Part shown: positions 44,715 to 56,900 of the stretch, one piece after another
How the letters are laid out: every line of letters begins with the position of its first letter
Position numbering within the stretch: the first letter of the stretch is position 1
The notes under the pieces: generated by a model
Seen by the model: the letters and a program-made list of their open reading frames with translations, nothing else
Told to the model about the DNA's origin: nothing
Database searches by the model: none
Source of the DNA: Flammula alnicola
Lineage: Eukaryota; Basidiomycota; Agaricomycetes; Agaricales; Strophariaceae
Length of the DNA: 64,000 nucleotides
Assembly (NCBI GenBank): GCA_015499995.1
Contig: JADNRV010000194.1
Span: 1 to 64,000, forward strand
Direction of reading: 5' to 3'
Position numbers and translations under genes: made by a program

Positions 44715-45800
44715 ACATCGGATTTATAATGATGGAAATCAGGAGTCACTGATGGAAGAGCCGAGTGTTTTAACTAAAGCAACGCACAGCATTGGCCCAC
44801 TGTTAGGGCAAAGGGCACTGTCGCCAAGGAAAAAGAAATTTAATGACCAAGCTCGGCAGAAGAGACAAAACACATGAAAATCAGACAACTAAATCAAACG
44901 CAGGGATTGGCCAGAGATAAAGGACGACACCGGTATCTGGCAAAGGTGTCCGATGCGCGCACAAAAAACATAATGATATCGGTCAGAGACGAAAGATAGC
45001 GCGTAGTCAGCGGTAAAACAGGTCCGACAAACTGGAGAGGACTGGAGGGGGGCATGCCACACCCTTGACAGAGAATCAATGGAGGCTTGTAACGCCCCCT
45101 CCCCCCTACACTCCTACATATACCAAACAAACCAGTGCCCACAAGAAGAGGCATATCTCCAAATGTAACATATTACAGGTTTATGCTTACTCAAGAGGAA
45201 CGCTGGACGCAATGGCAAAGAATATAAGCGGCTTCCTTGTCTGATATCGGACTCATTGCAGTTGAAATCAGGAATCACTGATGGAAAAGTGGAGTGTTCT
45301 AACTAAAGAGAGGTGCAGGGTTGGCCTACTGTCGGGGAAAAGGGTACCGGGGCCAGGGGAACACAAATCCAACGATGAAGCAAGGAGAAGAGACAAAACA
45401 CATGAAAATCAGGTGACTAAATCAAATGCATGGATTGGCCGGAGACAAAGGATGGCACACGGTCCATGGCAAAAGGTGTCCGATGCACACACAAAAAACA
45501 TAATGATGTTGGTCAGAGACGAAAGATAGCGCGTAGTCAGGGGTAAAACAGGTCCGAAAAAAAGGAGAGGACTGGAGGGGGGCACGCCACACCCTTGACA
45601 GAGAACCAATAGAGGCTTGTAATGACCCGTCCCTACACTCCTACATATACTAAACAAACCAGTGTCCTGACAAAAAGGCAAGAATCCAGATGGACCAGTA
45701 CTACGACACAAAATCTGCCAGTAAGCATGTCGTCTTCAAATGGAATGCAACACAGATTTACACTCACTCAGAGGCATCACTCGACGCAATAGCAAAGGAG
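44715..45800 (+). repeat. Tandem duplication of a promoter and 5' coding region
   Basis: About 44715-45242 and 45243-45800 are diverged direct copies with a 529-bp offset. Shared landmarks are GAAATCAGG...ATCACTGATGG, AGAGACAAAACACATGAAAA, CATAATGATRTYGGTCAGAG and TAAACAAACCAGTG. The second copy leads into the gene starting at 45690. The first copy retains a shortened version of its opening (about 45150-45230, still with GACGCAATGGCAAAG) that lacks the ATG region and is therefore a truncated pseudogene fragment. Confidence 0.75.
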
Positions 45801-46882
45801 AGAAGTGGCCTCCTCACAGGAATAAATCCAAACTCTATATTGAGCAACTTGAATGTGCGTTATATTTATTGTTTCAGCCACAAACTGACAGCTATGGCGC
45901 CTGACAGATAACAGATATCAATGTAACGGAGACAGCTGGCCCACAGGCATGGCGCCTAACAGAATACAACCCAGCAGAAGGGAACATGGAAGAGATCGTG
46001 TTCAAACTGCACGGCATAGTATGTGGAAAAATGCTACCGCCTGTGTCGAAACCTATGTGAGTACAGATTGTGACGCAGATGTATTGAACTAACGAGTGAA
46101 CGGAACACAGCACTACTGCAGCAATGGCCAGGCAGCGGCCATACATAAGGCAAGCTGTCACTGTCACAGGCCTAGGGTGCGACTTCTTTGAGAGTAGCCG
46201 CCGAGGTATTGAGGAACTCTATATCCTATACGCCAACAACTTCCCCGTTGATTCCCTCGATGGGTGGCAGTGCGGAACATATGAAAACTTCAGCTCAATA
46301 GACTCGCATGCCAGATACTTCTCTAGGATCACCAACAACAATGACGGAGCCGATGCGGTTCCCTTCAACCCAATGGTTGATCCAGACGGAACACTGAACA
46401 GTATGATCAGCGATGGATACTACCACGGGCCGGAGAACATGGTTGAATACCAATCTCGATGTATTGGGCGGGACGAGGCCGTGAAGTAGGTGGCAACATC
46501 TATTTGCATACAACTGAAACTAACGCCCACTCAGATATACATATATCAGCCCAGCCACAATCCGCATCGGTGACATTGTAGAACTGTCAGTGACGTTTGC
46601 GGTATTTCCGTGCAAGGACAAGCGGTACAAGATGGTACCACAGCTACGTGGAGTACTTCTCTTAAACCAGGAAGCCCGAGATGTAAGTGAGAGATTGGCT
46701 CATTTTGATAGACACTAACCATTTACTTTTTTAAAAAGAAAGCCGCCATCCTGCAAATGCGAAGCCGGTTTACCCCTGCTCCAACTCAGATAGTCACCAG
46801 TAAGCGCAAACCATTATATACAGATGAGGAAGCTGTGGAGGAGACTCAGAGAAGACTGGCCAAGATGAACATTACCCAGTAG
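45690..46882 (+). CDS. Five-to-six-exon gene of unknown function
   Basis: Exons are 45690-45854, 45915-46056, 46111-46485, 46535-46682 and 46739-46882, with introns of 49-60 nt. The protein is about 320 residues: MDQYYDTKSASKHVVFKWNA, a central segment ITVTGLGCDF-like (VTVTGLGCDFFESSRRG), FSRITNNNDGADAVPFNP and a C-terminal beta-rich part (ATIRIGDIVELSVTFAVFPC) ending RRLAKMNITQ. No catalytic motif, signal peptide or membrane segment is apparent. Comparable genes are known to me only as lineage-specific agaric families. The promoter and first exon have been tandemly duplicated upstream. The reading frame is intact and splice signals are good. Confidence 0.6.
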
Positions 46883-47622
46883 ATAGTCAGAATACAAATT
46901 GGTCATATTTCATTTCATTTGGACATCAACTGCCCATTGGATTTGTCTGAAACATCACACTTGTCCCATGTCCCAAGACCTTTGTCGGAAATCACCCAGT
47001 AAAAATGGGCCCAAATAAGGAAATTTAAGGTCCAAAAATTTCTGGACTCGGTGCCAAAACCACAGTGTCACGCCAAATTTAGCAGCTAACCGAAACTCAG
47101 ATATTTGGAGCGGGAGTGATTATGTAAACACTACATCTGAAGTGTGTATATAATCACGACTTCTATAATGCTTACATAAACACTGCATCTAAAATGCTTA
47201 TATAAACACTAATTCCGAAGTGCTTACATAAACACTAATCCTACATAGTCGGGCGAGATCGGATAGGATTTACTCCATCGAGCGCAGTGAAGAGTGCCAT
47301 ATCGTCGCTGTACCATTAATGTCAGTACAGGTTGGAGGACGAGAAGGGATCGTGATTTCAGGAGTCTCTAAGATGGGTTCGAGCTGGAAGGGGGGTTCTG
47401 CCAGAGTAACAGACGAGGAAGTCGACATTGTCGGCGACGAAGTAGTGGACACACCAGCAGGCAATGCTGGGAGGATAGGGAAATTGGTTGCTGGTTTCTT
47501 GGCCATTAGTTGAGTGAACGAGGGTCGTGGCTTGGTCACGCTAAGGCGTAACGGAAGGAGGTGCTTGTGGTTGTGTATTCATGGAAAATTGGTTTCCTCA
47601 ACCTTCTTCTCCTAGCGAGGCC
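46883..47622. other. Intergenic repeats and an unplaced minus-strand frame
   Basis: 47169-47241 holds a 26-bp tandem array (TGCTTACATAAACACT...) starting at 47169, 47195 and 47221. On the minus strand 47539-47270 is an open frame rich in Pro, Ser and Thr (MTKPRPSFTQLMAKKPATNF) that could be a further exon of, or a separate gene from, the coiled-coil gene just upstream. I could not confirm a splice linking them. Confidence 0.35.
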
Positions 47623-47993
47623 TCAACAATGTAGAATGTAGGGACATGCCTCCGGGTGCGTAAGCTCCTTGTCCTTCACAGCGAGTTCCTTGCTTTTTGC
47701 CTCAAGCTTCGACCGTAAACCTCTCATTTGCGCGTCGAGCTGATCACCTTAAAGGCAGCAAATATTCAGCGATTCTTCCCAGGTATAAATGGAAACTGGC
47801 ACGACTTACAATCAGCCTCTAGGTCATTGACATCTCCGTGCAGCCTTTCGTTTTCGTCCTTGAGGAATCGACATTGTCCTTTCCCTCGTTTACCTGAATA
47901 TCAACAACGAGGATCAGTTGTGTCTCTCATAATAAGAAATAAGGAGAAAACCTACTTACACGCTATTTGAGACATAATCCAATCTTCTTTCAT
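47623..47993 (-). CDS. Small coiled-coil protein gene
   Basis: Three exons on the minus strand join in frame: 47993-47960, 47893-about 47811, and about 47749-47623, with introns of about 60 nt ending TTCAG and TTTAAG. The protein of about 80 residues begins MKEDWIMSQIAC, continues with a basic stretch (KRGKGQCRFLKDENERLHGD) and ends in a heptad-like helix (LRSKLEAKSKELAVKDKEL). The layout, basic followed by leucine-rich helix, recalls bZIP-type dimerisers, but no bZIP signature (N-x7-R/K) is clear. It is flanked by 48-bp direct repeats 1.2 kb apart. Confidence 0.4.
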
Positions 47994-49665
47994 TGTATTT
48001 TTTCATTCCTTACTGTAGGCCAATGCGATTAGCAAATGCGCAGAGGAGTTTATTTAAATTGGCCTGAAGAAATTTAATCGACCAGCAAGATGACTCTCAT
48101 TGAATCTTCAAAAAGCGTACTTCCAAGGTTTCTGACATTGCCATGAATGCGAAATTGGCGTAGTCCACAGGAAGGTGACAAGAAAAGAGCTGTGAATTTT
48201 TGCCCAAAAAAAATAGGTAAAGAGTGGCGAGAACACATGCAGCATGTCTGAACAATCACGATCTGTGAAACTTCACGTACGTACATACATACTCTAGTAT
48301 ACACTGAAATCCTGGGACCAGTAAATAGAGTTGTAAAGATAGATGAAAGCTATTGATATTGAGATGCAAAACGAGAAAACTGAATTTTGAATGCGAAGAT
48401 TTGTTAGCTTCATCTGCGCCATGCTTATATAAACACTAATTCTGAAGTGCTTACATAAACACTAATTCTATGCCTTGGCGGCCATCACAGCCGGAACTAA
48501 AAATAACTGTGTCATCCAATTGCTCAATAACCATGCATCCATCCTTTCCCCTTGCTTGCATATAAAAGCAGTACCATTCCATTCAGAAAAACGAGGAGAA
48601 TACAAATATGTAACTTAATAGAGGCCAATCTGCACCGCACAGAAGGTTGAAAGCTGGCTGCGGTACAGCTATTTTTAAATCATGAACATGCGGCTAGAGC
48701 TTACAAATCTGATGCCATCAAAGATAAGGGATGAACAGCATGGCAATGCTTACAAATCTGATGCCATCGAAGATAAGGGGCCAACAAGGTCGCTGCAAAC
48801 CTGTTTTTTTGCGGGTAGCTGTAGATTAAAAGAACTCCCTTTTACTTACGTAAAAGAGTCGTAATGATCTGCGCATCTCGAGCGTTCCGTCAGACTCATT
48901 CCCCGTATCTTATGGTCTTTCTGACACCTTCATCAACGCCCTATTTCACTCCACGAGAGACCCATCGTTCTAACTGTCTGCTGTGGTTCATCGTCTTTGA
49001 ATCAGTTTCACCAGTATCTTGCTTCAATTCTCAATATTCATAGCCACGGCGTTCCTTAAAGGCGGGATCAACATTGTCGCCATTTCTAAACTACTCACTT
49101 CCTTGAGCGAGAAAACCGATCACTTCGATATAGCTTCAACCTCCACCCAATTTCCAGACACGACTTCTTGTCTGAAGCCACCTTTCAAAAGCAAGCCACT
49201 CCGACAAGAGGTTTGGAACAACGCTATACGACGTTTATACAATTTTCATATTTCAATATTAGGTGAAGAAACCACACTAATTTTCCGAGGCCGGTTCTTT
49301 AAGCTTTAAGTATGGTACTGCGCATGTCCTCGAGATTCCCTGGTCGTTTTGTCTTACTGAAGTTGCAACTTGCAAGAAGTTGCTTCCAGGCTGTGCCACC
49401 GCTGTCAACGAGTGATCTAAAATTATTTCCAAACTCTGATATGTGATCCAACTGTGAAACTTGATGAGATTCCCTTCCATTCATCAATTTTTTTCACTCT
49501 CGACCATGGCATCCATCAACTTTAAGGATTCCGATGATGGGCTGTTCAGATGAAGTCACGTGTCGGACAGTTTCGTTAGTTTCGTTCGGCGTCTTTGTCA
49601 GTTCTTTTGACAACGGCCACCACCTCACATCACTATTATCTTAGCCCATATTCTAGATACCTTGC
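47994..49665. other. AT-rich stretch, no confident gene
   Basis: 48421-48468 repeats the 26-bp array seen at 47194-47241 (ATGCTTATATAAACACTAAT then TCTGAAGTGC). A TATAAAAG box lies at 48561-48568 but no clear gene follows it. GCTTACAAATCTGATGCCAT occurs twice 53 bp apart (about 48699 and 48752). The remaining short frames have poor coding character. The last 150 bp should contain the promoter of the TPR/CCCH gene. Confidence 0.4.
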
Positions 49666-51434
49666 ATGGCTCAAACCGAAGCTACAGTGTCTAAGTCGGA
49701 GGAAGGAAGGACTATTCTTTCAGGGGAAACCAACCCTATCACCATACCCGTCGTCGTTGACGAAGCAGAACCCTCCAGTGGGGCCACTGCCTCGTCAGAA
49801 GTGAAAGAGGCTGGCGGATCTGGGGTAGACGAATCTCTTGCGACGACACCGGCTGCATCTGTGAATGTCGTCCTCTCGCAACCGAAGACCACGGAGGAGC
49901 TCATTGCGGCTCGCGCTCTGAAACGCGCTGCAAGAAAATCTGCAATTCGCGAAAAAGCCGAGGGACATAAGCGGACGGTATGTCTCCAAGTGTATTTATG
50001 TTGAAATTTGTTTCATGGTATGCCATAGGGAGACATACTCTTCGAAGCCAACAAATACAAGGCCGCGTACCCACATTATCTGGAGGCTATTCAACTGTGG
50101 GGGTCCAATCCTGCCTATTTCATCAGCCTGGCTGGCGCCTACCGCAAGCTCCAATGGTGCATTTCAGTCTTTTCTTTTTGTGTGTTCAACAACGTTGACT
50201 TGTTTGCAGGTACGAAGAGGCGGCACACGCAGCCACGCGAGCACTGACACTGGATCCCAAAAACTCGGAGGCGCGATATGTGCGAGGAGTGGCACGGATG
50301 GAACAGCGCCTCCTCAAACCGGCCCGACTCGACTTTGAAACTGTGCTTGAACACGACCCGTCCCACTTGCGAGCGCGTGCGGCTCTTACAGAAGTGTCGC
50401 ACTTCATCGCAACAAGCGGGCAACTCGGCACGCACGAGCTTGGGCCGAATCCTATCGAGGAGCTGGTGAAAGATGTTGACTTTGGGTTCCCACACTATGA
50501 GCAGGACGCGCTCGAGATCGCCTCCGTGTCGGACTCGAGTGACTGTAACCACGTCGGGAACGGCGTGCAATGCCGGTTCTATAACCACGAAGGCTGTGCG
50601 AGGGGCACTGCCTGTCTATTTTCGCACGCGCCTGACGAAAAGAGCGTTCGTGATGAGCTGTATGTCCATTCTCTGTTCGCTTTAAGATGGTCTACTGATA
50701 TCTATCTAACCAGCGGCCGAAATGTGTGCATCTACCACCTTCTTGACTCGTGCAAATTCGGAGCGAGCAAATGTATCTACTCGCACTCGAAAGAGGCGCT
50801 TCCCAAGAGTGGCTGGTGGGCGAGTCCTGAGCAGATCGCCAAAGTCAAGTCCGTGATCGAGGTGGCAGAGCAGAAGGCACGCGAGCAGAGGCACCTCGAG
50901 TCTGAACGGTGGAAGGCTCACATAAAAGCGCTGAAAGCAGCAGGAAAGCAGCCGAAATCTGCCGGAGTTAAAAGCGCTGAGAAGAAGGGAGGAGAGGAGA
51001 AGGATGCGGGCAAGCAGGAGGTGGAGGGCAGGAACGCAAAGGAAGTGTCGGCAGCAGATACCGGAATAGAGAAGAAGGCGGAGGGCGAGAAGATAACGAG
51101 CGGCAAGGCGAGCGTGCAGAAGAAGAAACCCGAGGGCCAGAAACGCAAGCCTCAAGCAGGCAGGAGAAAGAAATCCTTTGCAGCTGTTGTTCCTGCGAAA
51201 GCTGCTGGCGCCCCGGTCGCTCCCACTGACTCGCCCGAGGCTGAAAAAAAGAGCGCTACCGTAGCTGATCCTGCGACCACCACTCCAGGCTTTACCGACT
51301 ACCAGCTAAACGTCCCGCCTGCGGACGTCAAGCCTCTTGTTCAGGTGCGCCCGTATTTTGTCCCTTCCGGCCTTCGAGAAGTATTGATGATTTTTTTTGC
51401 ATTACAGGATGCTCCTGTTGCACTCTCCTATTAA
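49666..51434 (+). CDS. TPR and CCCH zinc-finger protein
   Basis: Exons are 49666-49977, 50029-50156, 50210-50659, 50714-51344 and 51408-51434. After a low-complexity N-terminus, TPR helices run from GDILFEANKYKAAYPHYLEA through YEEAAHAATRALTLDPKNSE. Two CCCH fingers follow: CRFYNHEGCARGTACLFSH (C-x7-C-x5-C-x3-H) and CIYHLLDSCKFGASKCIYSH (C-x7-C-x6-C-x3-H). The C-terminal third is Lys/Glu-rich and Ala-rich and probably disordered, with a short terminal exon (DAPVALSY). CCCH fingers usually bind RNA, and the TPR suggests a scaffold for other proteins, so an RNA-regulatory role is inferred. Introns 3 and 4 happen to be free of in-frame stops, so unspliced forms could be read through. Confidence 0.75.
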
Positions 51435-52043
51435 ACGTATAGACTAGGCTAACGTCTCAAGCTCAAATGCTCATTGGTACCCGACATCACCATCGTCCTA
51501 TTTCTCGACTCATCTTGGAACCTACGTATCTATTCAATGTTCTGTTTTGTTGCTTCCATATTTATATTTCTCCATTTTTTGGTCCTTTTATTCTATTGTC
51601 TTTGACTCCGTGTAGATACTTGGTAGAATACTGCTCTCGATGCTACATGCACATTGCTATTAGTAGTGGCCGTCTATCTTATCACATATGACCCACTTTC
51701 TCCCACTTTTCGGAACATGCCTCACGTGATTAGTACCGCCTTGCTCTGATCTTTTCCTTCATAAATGATTCCATACAAACACTGTAATACACACTTAGAC
51801 CCAGCAGTGTGCAGTTGCTGCTCCTATTAAATCCTTTACCATAGGATATCCCCGTCCGTTTTGTCGGTGGGTTATTGTATAGAATTAAGTCCGCGCTGTT
51901 CAGTGTGGTCATAATGTGCACCGATAAAGGATGGAAGGTTCGAGTCATCTTGCGTAGTCTAAAAATAGGCGTATATAGGTCCACATTGACATATGTATTG
52001 GCACACGCAACCATCATTCGTTTCTTGACTTGTAATATCGACC
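51435..52043. other. Intergenic region between the CCCH and methyltransferase genes
   Basis: 3' untranslated and promoter sequence without a convincing frame. CACTGTAATACACACTTAGAC and the neighbouring sequence look unique. No repeat or hairpin stands out. Confidence 0.35.
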
Positions 52044-52930
52044 ATGAAATTGTCCAACGCGCTCAGTTTCCCCACAGGTGTCTGGTTTGGACTTACAGTA
52101 GCATTGATGCCGACTCTCAGAGCCATCATGGCCAGCCCGACGCTTTTATTTAGACCTAGTGCTCTGTCTCGTGTATATATGGCTAATCTCTGGCCGACTT
52201 ACGCAGACGGCATGGACGAAAACGCGAAAGACACGAAAAGCGCCTTGATCACACCCCATGCGTACGGGGTCGTGCTCGATATTGGTGCAGGTGAGGATTT
52301 ACTTTATATCGTCTCCAAAAACAATTATTGAAGAAAATGACAGGCCATGGACATACCGTGCGATACCTCGACGCCGACCGCGTCTCGCGATATATAGCCC
52401 TCGAGCCCAATGCCCTTATGCATCCGCAAATCCGGGCCCAGGCAAACGCAGCAGGATTCCACGAAGCGGATGGCACTCTGGTCATCCTCGCGTGCGGTGC
52501 AGAGGACACCAAATCCATCATCTCTGCACTCGCCCTCGCGCTCCCGACGTCTGAATCATCGACTCTCCCGTCCGTGGACACGCTTGTGTCGGCCCTAGCA
52601 CTATGCACAGTCCCTGAGCCTCAGCGGACCATCTCCAATCTCGTGCGCGACGTCCTTAAGTCCGGTGGCCAGTTCCTGATGTATGAGCATGTCCTAAGCC
52701 CGCGGGAGGACGTGGCCTGGTGGCAGCGGTTCTGGGCGCCATTGTGGTCTCTTGGGTTTGATGGGTGTAGGATTGATAGATGCACGGACGTCTGGGTTAA
52801 GGAGCTGAAGGTGGATGGCGAAGGAGGACAGAAACAAAGTGCGTGGAGAGAGTCCAGAACATGGGTAGTGGAGGGTCAGGAAGAGGAGAATTTATTTTTT
52901 TGGGTCGTTGGGAGATTTGACAAGCAGTAA
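52044..52930 (+). CDS. METTL7-like membrane-anchored class I methyltransferase
   Basis: Two exons, 52044-52290 and 52344-52930, are split by a 53-nt intron inside the SAM-binding loop. The N-terminus has a hydrophobic anchor (FPTGVWFGLTVALMPTLRAI). Motif I is VVLDIGAGHGHTVRYLD once spliced. The acidic end of strand 2 is YIALEPNALMHP, and motif IV/V-like segments are LVSALALCTVPEPQ and VLKSGGQFLMYEHVLSP. The C-terminal WWQRFWAPLWSLGFDGCRIDR matches the METTL7/TMT1 layout. Family members transfer methyl groups from S-adenosylmethionine to thiols or other small acceptors at ER or lipid-droplet membranes; the fungal substrate is unknown. The gene looks intact, about 275 residues, the usual length. 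Confidence 0.8.
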
Positions 52931-53531
52931 AGTATTCTGCGAGGATTCGGGAATTAGGACTCAGGAAGGTTTGAACATACCAAGGAATATTATTTTCTGT
53001 TTTTAATGAATCGTGGTCATCCAGAACCCGAGAGGAGAGGGGGTCATTCAATAAGATGGTTCTTTGAAGACAGGAAATTTTTTACCGTTTTAATGTCCCC
53101 GTCCTTGTGCCATCCTGTTTGTGGGGGTTCCCTCTGTTGTTGTTGTCGATGAACATGACATCCCTCTTCAATACCTCTCATTTGATTCTTTGCTCTTCCA
53201 ACGTTGTCAACGTCACTGGGCACCACCAGTAGGACCATCACCCCAAAGTACTAAGAGATCCGGAACGTTTTTTCTGGAAACGGCGGGAGACTATTCACCA
53301 CTAGGGTACGTTCACTATATTCCTTCTTGTTCAAGGTTTTGCGCTAATGTACTTTACAGGATTTCTCGATATTCCAACGTCCTGAAAATACTGCTGTACT
53401 CTCAAGGTTAACCGTGAGTACGCGTGAGTTTTGTGCTTTATGCATGCTGAGCTCTTTGGCTGTACCTGTCCTTTGTTTGCATATTGTAGATATGATTGCA
53501 TCAGCAAATCCACAAATTGCTGGTTGCCCTT
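52931..53531. other. Intergenic region upstream of the LTR
   Basis: 3' flank of the methyltransferase gene followed by unique sequence. No gene, hairpin or repeat was recognised. The LTR border near 53532 interrupts it. Confidence 0.3.
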
Positions 53532-53878
53532 TGTGACGGTCGGCTACCGCACACTACACGGACCGAGCGTATCTAGCTTACCACATATATACTTCCGTTC
53601 CGTTTTCTCTCTTTCCGCTCATATTTCACTTACAATATTCACGTTCTATCCAAGAGAGCACGGACCACTTTAAAAACATATAAAAGCCCTATGTATTTAT
53701 CTAAAATACCTAGCTTACTTCGAACAGAGACTTTACCCTAGTTATCTCTCGGAGACTCTAAGCTATTCCGTGTGTCACTACCTCTACTGAGAACATCAGT
53801 CACGCTATTGTCACATATTTTTAACTTCCAACAAGTTCTCTAAAAAACAAAAAAACCTCAAGCTCGTCGTTGGATACA
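53532..53878 (+). repeat. 5' LTR of the Ty3/gypsy element
   Basis: The proposed LTR starts TGTGACGGTCGGCTACCGCA and ends near GGATACA at 53878, giving TG...CA termini. TATAAAAG at 53679-53686 is a likely promoter. TGGTCTGATCAACC just downstream could serve as primer-binding site. The borders are inferred because the partner LTR is not in view. Confidence 0.5.
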
Positions 53879-53970
53879 CCTTGGTCTGATCAACCGAGAC
53901 CCCCTAGACAAGACTAGCAACCCAAAGTACGTTCCAAATTTTTTCTTCAAAAAATAATCCTTCTGCTTTC

Positions 53971-56900
53971 ATGTCTACCCGCATTTTGCGAAGCAACGTG
54001 ACTGTACCGGCTGCCGTGGCGGATGTAATCGCTCCACAGCATGCCGGATCAGTGCCGAGTAACTCGGATCACAGCACCAGTGATTCGGAACTCACGGCAC
54101 TGGATGAAGATGAGAAAGCCGACAGCTCCCCACTTGCGCGTTCCTTCAGCGAAGTGGTGATGCCAAGGCACCTACGAAAGGCTACGCCTACCGTGGAAGA
54201 GACTCCAGACGATCTTGAATCTAATCAAGAGGCACTCTGGAAGGAGACTCCCGAGTTTGCTACTCCAGTGGCAGACCCGGGATGGATCCCGGTTAGCAGA
54301 TCTAAGAATAGAAAAGGTAATAAAATACCTGAATCTAGCCCTAGAATTAGTAAAATAAATTTTCCCATTGAAAGGAAATTTTTACCTGCTACGTTACTGC
54401 CCGAAGTAATTAATCGCGCAGAGAATGCAATGTCGATCAGTGATCGACAGAAAATTGCAAGGAGAAAGTCGGCTATGGAATTAGCCGCATCAGACTCTGA
54501 CTCAGAGTCACTCTCAGCAGGGCCATCCAACCTCGAAAAGGGGAAAGGGATAGACCCGCGAGAATGGGGCAACATCGAATTGATAGACGGTGGCCTCGAG
54601 GCTCAGAAAGACGCCCTGCTAAACTACGAAAGGTTGAATAGCCCCTCGGAGTTAAGTTTATCAGGCCCAGAAGCAGAAGACCCTGAGAGTGATCGGAATA
54701 AAGTTCTGTCAGAAGAACTTGCTTCCGTCAGGGCCGAGCTTGCTGCCCAGGCTGAAGCCGCAAAGGAACGCTTGCGGGAACTCGAGGCGGTTGTAAAAAC
54801 CTTAAAGTATAGGGAGATTGCAACTACCAGCGAAATAAAGCCTGTAATAGCTGAGCTGCAGGCACCGGCTAAAAGAATTAAATCTGACCGCAAAGCATCA
54901 GAGCCAGTGAGCCAAATAGCGCCGAAAAGTTACCTGGGTAAGGCATTTAAGCGCCTGTCTCGCGGCCCGAGCAAAAAGGATTTTTCTTCTAGCTCCGGCG
55001 GCGACACCCCAGATGGCTCAACAAACTCGGACTCAAGCTCAGATGACAGCGAGACAGAGGAAGATGACTTAGGCAAGAAAAAATCTAAGTCTTCTAAACT
55101 TAAGTGTAGTTTGAAACCAATACCACCTGCCACGTACAACGGGGCGCCTATTATGAAAGATTTTCATCAATTCATGACGGACGGCACCGCCTACGTGGAT
55201 GAAGGGCGAGTTGAGAAAAACCGTAAGGTTTTTGTCCTTTCAAGATTTCTCAAAGGTCGGGCACGGGATTTCTATGTCCAGGAAGTGGCAGTGAACCCAT
55301 ATAAGTGGAGATTAGAAAAGTTCTTTAAGAAACTATTTAATCACTGTTTTCCGGCTGACTTCAAGTCACAACAAAGATTAGTACTAAACCGTACCTTTCA
55401 AAATGAAAAGCCAGTCAAGGAATTCTCTTATGAACTCAAAGAGCTTTTCAGCATTATTGGGGATATCTCCCGAAGCGAACAGGCTCGAAGATTCTTCGAT
55501 GGCTTAAGGCCGGAACTACAATCTGATCTTGTAAAGAATGACTACAATAAGGAGACATCATCCTTAAAGGAGATGCTAGTACGCTGCGAGAAAACGGAGA
55601 AAGCGAATCTTCTGGAGAACAAAAGAGGATATCGCAAGGACCAGAACTCTAAAAGTTCGGGGCCCACTCCGCAGAAGTCAACGCAAAAGTTTAACTCCCG
55701 TGATAGAGTTCCTGAGAGGGAACCGAACAGGCAACGTGGCGATCGTAATGATCGGCGCGACGAGAAGGCGATCGCACAACCTGGCCGCGAGCGCCGCGCC
55801 GAGCTTTCCCAAAAAGAAAAGAACGAGCTCCTAGCAGCAGGCAAGTGCTTCGTTTGCAAAGAAACGGGACATGTCTCAAGACAGTGTCCGAAAACCTTAA
55901 ATATGAGGTCAAAGTTTAAAGATAAAGCACCAGGAGTGAGCCTAGCACAGATTGACATACCTAAGGGTCCGGGGAGCCTGTCAGCAACGACGGAGTACCT
56001 GTCACTAGGTAATGTGGAATTAAACCAGGTACGGATTGGCCGCAGGGCTAAGAAAGCTGCAGAGAAGGCGGCTCGCCTGCAGAAGTTCAAGAGCAAGCGC
56101 CTAATGGGAAAACCAATTGACACGGCGCTTAATCGACTATTGGCAAGCCATGCCTTGACGGTTAACGGAACAATAGTAGAGCTCGACTTCGAGGGGCGGG
56201 AACTAGAAACGGACCCGTACCTGATAGAGGCGAAAATTAGCTTAGAGGAGGTGATATGGAGGGCAAGGATACCATTACCAATTGAGTGGTTACTGAACCC
56301 AGAATTCCAGCCTCTGGCCCACATAGGAGAAATACTAGGCGCGGAAGAAAGATGGAATAACCGTATAGGTGACCCACTTAGACTGCAAGTGATGGACCTC
56401 ATGGAGGCAGCGGGTGTTGAGCCACGGGACCAGGCAACGGGACCGGGTAGATTCACAGTGTACAGAGAAGCAGACAGCATGTGCGTTTACGATGCTTCCT
56501 GGGACTTCACTGTTTCTGTGGGGTTCTCAGACCTGCAGAATCCGACATGGGATATGGCTGGTCATTACAACCAGAAGAGAACAGAGTCATATAACGACTT
56601 ACTCGGGGTATTAAACGACGAACCCTTCCCATATGCAATACGCAAGACGAGAGACACCTCGGTAATGATGTATAGGTGCGAAGAGCGCGACCTTCTGATT
56701 TACGACAGAGGCGACTGCTTCGAGGTTGTCGATCGTCGGCGAATCGGTGAGAAAACTGTGGCGTATCCTCTTGTGCCCGGAAAGACGCCCAGCGGTATTC
56801 TGATTAAGACTATAGCCAGAGAATGGCTGAAGGAGAGGGGTGAAACCCCGTACATCCAAGGCCAGCGTCGGGGAGCAATGGGAGACGCGTTAGGCGCCCG

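Noticed and set aside
48682..48864. 60-residue frame after a TATAAAAG box
   Set aside because: It is made of a duplicated non-coding phrase (CTTACAAATCTGATGCCATC) and shows no coding character.
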